Assembly (NCBI GenBank): GCA_934717745.1
Contig: CAKUZB010000012.1
Location: 1-55,844 of the forward strand
DNA: 55,844 bases
DNA from: an uncultured Candidatus Melainabacteria bacterium
GTDB taxonomy: Bacteria > Cyanobacteriota > Vampirovibrionia > Gastranaerophilales > Gastranaerophilaceae
Direction of reading: 5' to 3'
The notes under the pieces are model-generated. The model ran no database searches. It had not been told where the DNA came from and saw nothing but the letters and a program-made list of their open reading frames with translations. Of this stretch, positions 42,531 through 50,275 are shown piece by piece. How positions within the stretch are numbered: the stretch's first letter is position 1; each line of letters starts with the position of its first letter. A program made the position numbers and the translations under genes.

Positions 42531-43484
42531 ATGAATAAACCTACTTTAGCAATTACTGTACCTTGTTATAATGAAGAGTTGTGTATTGAAAGCACTGCAA
42601 ATAAGTTAACAGAGGTTATTACGGATTTGATTGCTAAAGGTAAAATAAACGATGACAGTTTTATTTACTTTGTCGATGATGGCTCAAAGGATAGAACTTG
42701 GGAAATTATTTCTAAACAACACGAAAAAAACTCAATAATAAAAGGTGCAAAATTTGTTAGAAATTATGGTAATCAAAAGGCTCATATTGCAGGGTTAATG
42801 GGTGCTAGAGAATTGGGCTGTGATTGTGTGGTGTCAATAGATGCAGATTTGCAACAAGACCCTTGGGCAATTGAAAAATTTGTTGATAAATATATGGAAG
42901 GCTACGAAATCGTTGCTGGTATTAGAAATAGTCGTGATACAGATACGTTTTTGAAGAAAACGACTGCAATTTGCTTTTATAAAACAATGAATATGTTGGG
43001 CGTAAAAATTCCGATGAATCATTCAGATTTTCGCCTTGTAAGTAAAAAAGCATTGGACATATTGGCTGAATATCCGGAAAAACAAATCTTTTTGAGAGGA
43101 TTTTTTAATGAAATCGGTCTAAAAGAAGCCTTTGTGAATTTTGATGTAAAACCAAGATTAAAAGGTGAATCAAAATTTAATTATATGACTTTATTCGGTT
43201 TGGCTTTGAATGGTATAACTTCATTTAGTATTATACCGCTTAGAATTATTGCAGTTCTCGGATTTTTAATGGCTGTATTTGCTTTTGGCTTGGGAATTGA
43301 AGTTTGTTATGAAAAATTTGTTCTTGATTCAACTCCAAGCGGTTGGGCAACAATTGTTGTATTGATGTCATTCTTTGGCGGACTTCAATTGTTATGTATG
43401 GGTATCATTGGCGAATATTTGGGTCAAGTATATCGAGAAGTTAAAGCAAGACCAAGATATATCGTTGATACGGTTTTGAGATAA
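42531..43484 (+). CDS. GT2 family glycosyltransferase (GtrB/ArnC/DPM1-like)
   Basis: 317 residues from the ATG at 42531, with AAAAGGAA three bases ahead. GT-A fold with ITVPCYNEE, VDDGSKDRT, and the metal-binding DADLQQDP; about residues 225-300 hold two membrane segments (IIPLRIIAVLGFLMAVFAFG, IVVLMSFFGGLQLLCMGIIGEYLG). This architecture transfers a sugar from a nucleotide donor to a polyprenyl phosphate. Sugar unknown. Divergent promoter region with the deacetylase gene contains TATAAT at 42492-42497. Confidence 0.9.
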   Translation: MNKPTLAITVPCYNEELCIESTANKLTEVITDLIAKGKINDDSFIYFVDDGSKDRTWEIISKQHEKNSIIKGAKFVRNYGNQKAHIAGLMGARELGCDCVVSIDADLQQDPWAIEKFVDKYMEGYEIVAGIRNSRDTDTFLKKTTAICFYKTMNMLGVKIPMNHSDFRLVSKKALDILAEYPEKQIFLRGFFNEIGLKEAFVNFDVKPRLKGESKFNYMTLFGLALNGITSFSIIPLRIIAVLGFLMAVFAFGLGIEVCYEKFVLDSTPSGWATIVVLMSFFGGLQLLCMGIIGEYLGQVYREVKARPRYIVDTVLR

Positions 43485-43505
43485 AAAATAAAGGTTAAAG
43501 ATTTT

Positions 43506-43544
43506 AAGTCGAAGTCGAGATTTTATATCGGCTTCGACTTTTAT
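43506..43544 (+). terminator. Terminator of the GT2 gene
   Basis: AAGTCGAAGTCGA (43506-43518) pairs with TCGGCTTCGACTT (43528-43540), with one wobble, followed by a T-run. Confidence 0.8.
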
Positions 43545-43560
43545 TCCAATTGTAAAAATA

Positions 43561-43590
43561 TAAAATAAAAAGCGGTCATTTGACCGCTTT
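43561..43590 (-). terminator. Terminator for the minus-strand ribbon-helix-helix gene
   Basis: AAAGCGGTCA (43569-43578) pairs with TGACCGCTTT (43581-43590) around TT. Read on the minus strand it is followed by a T-rich stretch. Confidence 0.7.
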
Positions 43591-43681
43591 AAAAATTTTT
43601 ACCTAATTAAATTTACTTACTTACCTTTTTTCCCTATATGTTTTACCAAGCATCTGTGCTTGTTCAAAAAAACTTGCCAGT

Positions 43682-43716
43682 TAATTTAACGGAACAGAAA
43701 TTGTTCCATTAAATTA
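43682..43716 (-). other. Hairpin overlapping the stop codon of the RHH gene
   Basis: TAATTTAA (43682-43689), one mismatch, GGAACA (43691-43696), a five-base loop, TGTTCC (43702-43707), one mismatch, TTAAATTA (43709-43716). Fourteen pairs in total. The stem includes the stop codon (complement of 43714-43716). A further small hairpin AAGCA/TGCTT lies near 43650. Confidence 0.6.
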
Positions 43717-43902
43717 GTCCAACAATGCTTCAAGAATTGCTGCATTTTTATTTGCTACTTTTGCGTTGAAGTTGTTGTTTCTGTGAATATATGTTCTCAA
43801 GGCTTCACGAATTAATTCTGAGCGTGTGCGGTTTTCGTTACCTGCAACTGCATCTATTTGATCTAAAAATTGTTCCGGCATTGAAATTAAAACTTTAGCC
43901 AT
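43714..43902 (-). CDS. Ribbon-helix-helix (CopG/MetJ-type) DNA-binding protein, orphan
   Basis: 62 residues. KVLISMPEQFLDQIDAVA forms the strand and first helix, and NRTRSELIREALRTYIHRN the second; both are the standard RHH_1 pattern. A short tail (AKVANKNAAILEALLD) follows. Such proteins repress small operons, often as antitoxins, but no toxin gene is next to it (ftsH upstream, terminator region downstream). The SD AGGAG supports the start. It may autoregulate or control an unlinked target. Confidence 0.85.
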   Translation of the reverse strand: MAKVLISMPEQFLDQIDAVAGNENRTRSELIREALRTYIHRNNNFNAKVANKNAAILEALLD

Positions 43903-44005
43903 TGTTAAATATCTCCTATTGTGTAATATACCTCGTAATCATGTTAAGTTTTTTTTGAGAAAAAAATTGCCTTTTTTATAAAGTCTGTGTTTACAAAACT
44001 TTACA

Positions 44006-45892
44006 TTAAAATTCCGCACGAGATTTTTTAACTTGTTCCATTAATTCAACAAATTCTTTTTCGTCTAAAGTTTCCATTTCAAGAAGTTTGTGAGAGATTG
44101 TATCAAGCATATCTCTGTTGTCTTCAAGTAATGTTTTTGCAAGTTCATATTGTTCTTTAACAATTCTTTGAACTTCATTGTCAATTTCTGCTGCAACTTC
44201 TTCCGAATAATTTCTTTGGTGTCCGAAATCACGTCCCATAAACACGTGGTCTTCGCTCTTACCGTAAGCAAGGTTGCCTAATTTTTCACTCATACCGTAT
44301 TTTGTAACCATTGCACGAGCCATTTGAGAAACTTTTTCAAGGTCATTAGAAGCACCGGTTGTAATAAATTCTTTACCGTAAATAATTTCTTCTGCAACTC
44401 TACCGCCAAGAGTCATAGCAATTTTATCTAATAACTGAACTTTTTTCATTGTTAAGTGGTCTTTTTCAGGAAGCACCATTGTAACACCAAGAGCCATACC
44501 ACGAGGGATAATTGACACTTTGTGTAATGGGTCGCAGTTTTTAAGAAGTTTTGCAAGTAAAGCATGTCCAACTTCGTGATAAGCAGTATTTTCTTTTTCT
44601 TCGTCTGAAATAATACGGCTTTTCTTTTCAGGGCCTGCCATGACTTTATCTATTGCTTCTTCTAAATCGTCCATATAAATTCTTGTTTTATTATGACGAG
44701 CAGCAAGTAATGCGGCTTCGTTTAAAAGGTTTTGTAAATCTGCACCGGTAAATCCAGGAGTTCTTTTTGCTAAAGTTTTTAAATCAACTTCCTCTGCAAG
44801 AGGTTTGTTTTTAGCGTGAACTCTAAGGATTTGTTCTCTACCTAAGATGTCAGGTCTGTTGATTACGATTTGTCTGTCAAATCTACCTGGTCTTAAAAGA
44901 GCGTTGTCTAAAATATCAGGTCTGTTAGTTGCTGCAATAACAATGATGTTCATTGTTTCATCAAAACCGTCCATTTCAACAAGTAATTGGTTAAGAGTTT
45001 GTTCTCTTTCGTCGTGTCCGCCACCAAGACCTGCACCACGTTGACGACCTACTGCATCAATTTCATCGATGAAAATAATGCAAGGTTGATGTTTTTTTGC
45101 TTGTTCAAATAAATCACGAACACGGCTTGCACCAACACCGACAAACATTTCAACGAAGTCAGAACCGGAAATTGAAAAGAATGGAACACCTGCTTCTCCT
45201 GCAACTGCTTTAGCCATCAGTGTTTTACCGGTTCCGGGAGGTCCTACAAGCAGAACACCCTTTGGAATTTTTGCACCTAATTTGATATATTTTTCACCAT
45301 TTTTAAGGAAATCAACAATTTCTTCAAGTTCTTTCTTTTCTTCGTCAATTCCGGCAACATCGTTGAAAAGAACTTTTACTTTGCTATCTAAAAGCATTTT
45401 TGCTCTGCTTTTGCCAAATGACATTGCTTGAGAACCGCCTGCTGAAAGTCCTTTAGCCATAAGGATTAAGAAGATTATTACAAATATTGGTAGAGCAAGT
45501 GAACCGATTAAATTCATTAATTTAGAAGATTCACTTGGTTTGCTAACTGAGATTTCAACATTTGCTTCTTCAAGTTTTTTTATAAGACTTGCATCGTTTG
45601 GAGTTAGAACTTTGTATTGTAGAACAGGAGTAGATTGATTCATGCTGTATAGCATTGGAAGTTCTTTTCCTGATTTTTTTACTTGTTTTTCGGGTTGTTT
45701 TTTAGGTATTGCGATTAAGAAAGTTTTGTCCATTTCAACAGATTTAATTTCATCATTCGCAAGTTTTTGTAGGAAGTTTGTGTAAGTAAGTTCTTCTGTT
45801 GTTGTAACAGGACCTGAGAATAGCATAGACACAAATGCCAAAACCATTATGCCTAAAATTATGTACATTCCTAATGATTGACTTTTATTCAT
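44006..45892 (-). CDS. ftsH: ATP-dependent membrane zinc metalloprotease FtsH
   Basis: 628 residues. Two N-terminal membrane segments (YIILGIMVLAFVSMLF and LALPIFVIIFLILMAKGL) flank a periplasmic-side domain; AAA module with Walker A GPPGTGKT (217-224), Walker B CIIFIDEIDAVGR, and the SRH; zinc site HEVGH with His439, Glu440 and His443. Degrades damaged or regulatory membrane proteins. The SD GAAAGG precedes the ATG. Monocistronic or followed by the RHH gene. Cyanobacteria usually have several FtsH; only one is in this window. Confidence 0.98.
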   Translation of the reverse strand: MNKSQSLGMYIILGIMVLAFVSMLFSGPVTTTEELTYTNFLQKLANDEIKSVEMDKTFLIAIPKKQPEKQVKKSGKELPMLYSMNQSTPVLQYKVLTPNDASLIKKLEEANVEISVSKPSESSKLMNLIGSLALPIFVIIFLILMAKGLSAGGSQAMSFGKSRAKMLLDSKVKVLFNDVAGIDEEKKELEEIVDFLKNGEKYIKLGAKIPKGVLLVGPPGTGKTLMAKAVAGEAGVPFFSISGSDFVEMFVGVGASRVRDLFEQAKKHQPCIIFIDEIDAVGRQRGAGLGGGHDEREQTLNQLLVEMDGFDETMNIIVIAATNRPDILDNALLRPGRFDRQIVINRPDILGREQILRVHAKNKPLAEEVDLKTLAKRTPGFTGADLQNLLNEAALLAARHNKTRIYMDDLEEAIDKVMAGPEKKSRIISDEEKENTAYHEVGHALLAKLLKNCDPLHKVSIIPRGMALGVTMVLPEKDHLTMKKVQLLDKIAMTLGGRVAEEIIYGKEFITTGASNDLEKVSQMARAMVTKYGMSEKLGNLAYGKSEDHVFMGRDFGHQRNYSEEVAAEIDNEVQRIVKEQYELAKTLLEDNRDMLDTISHKLLEMETLDEKEFVELMEQVKKSRAEF

Positions 45893-46014
45893 TTATTTTA
45901 CCTTTCGTATATATAAATAATCAATAATTATAATATACCATAAATAATATAAGGCAAGGTATGATACGAGTATAAAAACTAATTAATATAAATTTATAAA
46001 AGTTGTTTCAACAC

Positions 46015-46043
46015 TTGTACAAAATTTGAAAATAGTGCATAAT
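46015..46043 (+). promoter_or_regulatory. Probable promoter of the prepilin-S74 gene array
   Basis: TTGTAC (46015-46020), a 17-base spacer, CATAAT (46038-46043). The leader of about 17 bases includes TGGAG before the GTG start at 46067. Confidence 0.4.
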
Positions 46044-46066
46044 AAATAATACATACTGGAGTAACT

Positions 46067-48115
46067 GTGAACCAATTTTTCAATAAGAAAATTTTATCTT
46101 TCACTCTTGCTGAAATGATGGTCGTATTGGCTGTTTTCAGTGTAATTTCTGCTGCGACAATGCCGGTTATAACTGCAAGACAAAAAATGGAAGGGACTGC
46201 TTCAACTTCAGGTGGTATTGAAGGTGATGTAGATGACCCTTGGACTCAGTTTGAAACCTTTAAGGGTTTGGCTTATCATAATGCAAGTCAACCGGATACT
46301 TCTGCGGTTATGGTTGGTGATGAAGTTACAGACTCATCTGTAAGTTTGGGACGACCAAGTTTAATTGTTGTGGATAAATACGGTACCGGTAGCGGTAATG
46401 ATGATGCGAGCCAAATAGGACTTTTTAAAGATGTTTCCGGCGTACCATATTATGGTGGCAGAATTATGATGGGCAATAGTAGTATATCTGTCGGCAGTGT
46501 TGCTATTGGTGCAAATGCCTTATCTTATAACGGAAATATTTCAGCCAGAACTTATAATACTGCAATCGGTTCAAATGCAATGAATGATAATGAATCAAAT
46601 ACTCAAAAAATTGCAAGTGTTGCAATTGGAGGTAGCACATTATTTGGTTGTGGCAGTGCATATTCAGTTGCAATAGGTAATCAAGCAGGCAATAAAACTA
46701 CTTCTGAAAGTTCTGTAATGATAGGTAATCATGCAACTTATAGTTCATCAGGAACTGGTAGTGCAAAATATTCTGTTGCGATTGGTGATGGGGCATTAAT
46801 GTCGAAAAATACTTCTGTATCAACGGAATATTCAACTGCAATAGGTGTATACGCCGGTGGTGGAGGTATTTCTAAAAAAGGTACTTTTATCGGATATTAT
46901 GCAGGTGTAAACACTTCGGATAAAAATTCTATTGTTGCTATTGGGACAAATTCAATGTCTGCTATTAACAATGGTCAAGACGGTGTTGGTATCGGCTATT
47001 ATTCCGGTTACAATGGTATGGGTAATTCAATTTCTATCGGAAGATATGCCGGTGCTGGGGCTGATAACGGGGGTGGAACTCCTATGTCTTCTGTTTACAT
47101 AGGTTATTTTGCCGGGTATCATCAAGGTGAATCAGAAAATGCTGTCATGATTGGTAGACATACAGGTGATGCTTATCAAATTTCTTCATTGGATGATTAT
47201 TCAAAAGGCCCTGTTTTTATAGGTTCTGGTGCTGGTTATAGGCATTATGCTAATGCTGGTATAGATAATAATGTTGCTCCCGCAGTAATTGTCGGTACAA
47301 ATGCGGGTTCGGACGAAAATTTTGGTGATGCCGCATATTCTATTTATATGGGACTGTATAGCGGTTATTGTACACAAGCACGTGATGCAGTATGTCTTGG
47401 CCCTTATGCTTGTTCAGGTTACACAAATGATAGCGGAACTGGCAGTTTTGTTGGTATTGCAGGAAAGCATGGCTCTTGGTCAGATATGTATTTGGTTAAA
47501 ACTGAAAAAATGAGTGTTATTGGTGATCTTCCGTCGGCATTAAGAACTGCATCTTTAAACATAGGTAATGATTTGATGTTAATATCACCTTTATACGGTA
47601 ATCAAACTGTAACTTCAAGTATACCTTCTTCAATTATTTTGTTTGGACAAGTTTTTAGTTCAAAAAATACAATGACGGTTTTTTCTGATAAAAGACTAAA
47701 AGAAAATATTAGACCTGCAAAATACGGTTTGAATGAAGTAAGAAAAATTAACGTATACAATTATAACTGGAAAGACGATGATACAAAAACACCTCAAGTT
47801 GGTGTAATTGCTCAAGAAGTTCAAAAAATTATTCCGGAAAGTGTTCATGTGGATAAAGACAAAAAATTTGGCGGATATTTAACCGTTGATAATTCTTGGT
47901 TTTTATACCCTATGGTGAATGCAATAAAAGATTTAGATAAACAAGTTTTAACTATAAAAAAGAAACTTGTTGCTTACACAAAAGAATATGTTTCTTTGGT
48001 ACAACGAGTGAATAAATTGGAAAAAGAAGTTAAAGTTTTGGAAAAAGAAAACAAAACTTTGACACATAACGTAAAAGTTGCTTACACAAAAGTCAAAAAG
48101 GCAGAAAAAAGATAA
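46067..48115 (+). CDS. Prepilin-like giant surface protein with S74 self-cleaving chaperone (copy 1)
   Basis: 682 residues from a GTG with TGGAG five bases ahead. N-terminus: basic residues, then SFTLAEMMVVLAVFSVISAA, a class III (type IV prepilin) signal with Glu at +5 but Ser instead of Gly before the cleavage site. Residues about 90-500 contain about 17 IGxxAG-like repeats (SIGRYAG, YIGYFAG, FIGYYAG), as in YadA-head or phage tail-fibre beta folds. A peptidase S74 (endosialidase-type intramolecular chaperone) domain starts at Ser540 in FSDKRLKENI, with Lys545 completing the catalytic dyad, followed by GVIAQEVQ and a C-terminal coiled coil. Prediction: trimeric, folded by the chaperone, which then cuts itself off. 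First of three tandem paralogues. Confidence 0.82.
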   Translation: MNQFFNKKILSFTLAEMMVVLAVFSVISAATMPVITARQKMEGTASTSGGIEGDVDDPWTQFETFKGLAYHNASQPDTSAVMVGDEVTDSSVSLGRPSLIVVDKYGTGSGNDDASQIGLFKDVSGVPYYGGRIMMGNSSISVGSVAIGANALSYNGNISARTYNTAIGSNAMNDNESNTQKIASVAIGGSTLFGCGSAYSVAIGNQAGNKTTSESSVMIGNHATYSSSGTGSAKYSVAIGDGALMSKNTSVSTEYSTAIGVYAGGGGISKKGTFIGYYAGVNTSDKNSIVAIGTNSMSAINNGQDGVGIGYYSGYNGMGNSISIGRYAGAGADNGGGTPMSSVYIGYFAGYHQGESENAVMIGRHTGDAYQISSLDDYSKGPVFIGSGAGYRHYANAGIDNNVAPAVIVGTNAGSDENFGDAAYSIYMGLYSGYCTQARDAVCLGPYACSGYTNDSGTGSFVGIAGKHGSWSDMYLVKTEKMSVIGDLPSALRTASLNIGNDLMLISPLYGNQTVTSSIPSSIILFGQVFSSKNTMTVFSDKRLKENIRPAKYGLNEVRKINVYNYNWKDDDTKTPQVGVIAQEVQKIIPESVHVDKDKKFGGYLTVDNSWFLYPMVNAIKDLDKQVLTIKKKLVAYTKEYVSLVQRVNKLEKEVKVLEKENKTLTHNVKVAYTKVKKAEKR

Positions 48116-48125
48116 CGGAGAATAG

Positions 48126-50270
48126 ATGAAAAAATTATCTAAAAATTTCATAGCATTCACCTTGTCGGAAATGATGATTGTATTACTAATTATCAGCGTA
48201 ATTTCTGCTGCGACTTTGCCTGCAATTACTTCTCGTAATGAATCAAAAGCAGGTCAAATTTCGGCATCTTCAGGTGGTACAGTAAATGTATATTCAAACT
48301 GGATGTATGATACAACTTATACCAGAGGATATTATTACAAAAAAGATAGTGATTATAAATTTTTGATAGGTTCTCCAAGTTATCTTTTTAATGATTCTTC
48401 TTGGAATACCTCAACAGGCTTTAATAATAATCGTAATAACAATGGTAGAGCCGCATTAGAAATAGTTAGGTCCCCAAATAGAGGAAGCAGAATAAAAAAT
48501 CGCTCTGATATTATTTTGTATAATAAATACAAATTAAATGTTGGCAGAATTTCTATGGACGACTACAACTCTGTTGCTATAGGTGAAAATGCCGGATATT
48601 CTGCACAATCTGATGATATTGAAAATGCTTTAATTGTTGGGTATCGTGCAGGTGCTAACTTTAAATCAATTAATACTATAATTGGTGCTTATGCAGGATA
48701 CAATGGTGGCTTGATTAATAGCAAGAACATTGTTGTTGGTTCTCATATTAAACAACACGATAATATGAATTCAAGTGTTGTTATTGGTTCTTATGCATCT
48801 GCGGATTGTTATAAAAATAATAATAGTTATTCAAGTTTGTATAACTATATCGGTATTGGTGCTTATGCCGGACATGGTAACCCATCTAACAATATGTATG
48901 GCGTAAATGTTGGTTATTATTCTGGTGCAAGAGGCTTAAATAAGGTTAATAATGTAAGTCATTCTCATATTAACATAGGTGCTTATGCGGGATATGACTC
49001 ATCTCCAACCGGTTATATGCCCGGACTTAATAATACTGACCCAAGAATTAACTACCATTCAAGTGTTATCAGTATTGGAAATTGGGCAGGCTCAGAACAA
49101 TATGAAGCAAAAAATGTAAGCAACAAACCTAGTGGCGACGGTTTTGGTGCTGTTAATATTGGTTACTACGCAGGAAATGGTTCTGTAAGAGGTGGCAATA
49201 TTAATATTGGTAAGTTCTCAGATTGCAATAACCTTGGGCAATTTAATACGTCTGGAGATTTTAAAATTAATATTGGTGAATATGCCGGTCAAAATGCAAG
49301 AAGTTTATCTGAAAAAGTTGTAAATATTGGTCGTTTTGCAGGTCGAAACAGTACATCTCCATATTCTACAAACATTGGTGTTTATGCCGGTGGTAATTCT
49401 AATCAAAGAAGAAATATTAATATAGGTGCTTATGCCGGTTTTGCAAATCAATCAACCGATTCAATATTTATTGGACATTATGCAGGTGCGTATGTTAAAG
49501 GTAAAGAAAATATTGTAATTTCGTCGCTTATTTCACCTCAAACAGTATCAACTTCGTTTAACGGTGATAGAAATGTCTTTATTGGTTGTTTGAAAGATTT
49601 ATCTAAAGTAAATCATACTTTTTCTGACAGATTCTGTATTGGTGGTCAAATGCCAAAAGATGTTATTCGATATAATTCAAGTGTAGCGTGGTCTACATCA
49701 GGTGCATCAAGTGCTTACAAATACCAAATGCTATTTGTTCCGGGAGGTATAAAGGCATCTTCTTCTGTTGGTTTTCCTTATACATCAATTGTGCTTTATG
49801 CGAAATATGTTGCTTCGCCAAACTCTACAATGTATGCCTTTTCTGACAAACGCTTAAAAGAAAATATTAAACCTACTAAATACGGTATAGACAAATTAAG
49901 AAATATTATGGTTTATCAATACAATATGATTGGAAAACCTGAACCTTGTATAGGTGTTATTGCTCAACAATTGATGAAATTCTATCCGTATGCGGTTAAA
50001 AAAGCACCGGAATTAGTTAAAAAAGGCGGATACCTTTCTGTTGATTCAGATTGGATTATATATTCTCTTGCACAATCAATAAAAGATGTTGATAAAGTTG
50101 CAACAGAATTAAGTGATGATTTAACTTGGAAAATTAAAAACTTGATTAATTTAACTCAAAGAGTAAATAATATTGAGGTTAAACTTGATAAAATTGCAAA
50201 ATCTAATCAAGAAACTAAAAAACAACTAAAAGAAATGGAAAGTATAACAAAAAAATGGAGTAGCAAGTAA
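48126..50270 (+). CDS. Prepilin-like giant surface protein with S74 self-cleaving chaperone (copy 2)
   Basis: 714 residues. N-terminus AFTLSEMMIVLLIISVISAA, a prepilin signal with Ala before the cut. About 15 repeats of the IGAYAG/IGYYAG type between residues about 155 and 470 (IGAYAGY, VGYYSGA, IGRFAGR, IGVYAGG). S74 dyad Ser573/Lys578 in FSDKRLKENIKPTKYG, then GVIAQQLMKFYP and a coiled-coil tail. The N-terminal and S74 regions closely match copy 1; the repeat region differs, as expected for duplication followed by divergence of the exposed part. ACGGAG in the ten-base gap supports the ATG. Confidence 0.82.
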   Translation: MKKLSKNFIAFTLSEMMIVLLIISVISAATLPAITSRNESKAGQISASSGGTVNVYSNWMYDTTYTRGYYYKKDSDYKFLIGSPSYLFNDSSWNTSTGFNNNRNNNGRAALEIVRSPNRGSRIKNRSDIILYNKYKLNVGRISMDDYNSVAIGENAGYSAQSDDIENALIVGYRAGANFKSINTIIGAYAGYNGGLINSKNIVVGSHIKQHDNMNSSVVIGSYASADCYKNNNSYSSLYNYIGIGAYAGHGNPSNNMYGVNVGYYSGARGLNKVNNVSHSHINIGAYAGYDSSPTGYMPGLNNTDPRINYHSSVISIGNWAGSEQYEAKNVSNKPSGDGFGAVNIGYYAGNGSVRGGNINIGKFSDCNNLGQFNTSGDFKINIGEYAGQNARSLSEKVVNIGRFAGRNSTSPYSTNIGVYAGGNSNQRRNINIGAYAGFANQSTDSIFIGHYAGAYVKGKENIVISSLISPQTVSTSFNGDRNVFIGCLKDLSKVNHTFSDRFCIGGQMPKDVIRYNSSVAWSTSGASSAYKYQMLFVPGGIKASSSVGFPYTSIVLYAKYVASPNSTMYAFSDKRLKENIKPTKYGIDKLRNIMVYQYNMIGKPEPCIGVIAQQLMKFYPYAVKKAPELVKKGGYLSVDSDWIIYSLAQSIKDVDKVATELSDDLTWKIKNLINLTQRVNNIEVKLDKIAKSNQETKKQLKEMESITKKWSSK

Positions 50271-50275
50271 TCGTT

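Noticed and set aside
43714..43902. Toxin-antitoxin module
   Set aside because: The RHH protein is antitoxin-like, but there is no small toxin frame on either side; upstream is ftsH and downstream are hairpins.
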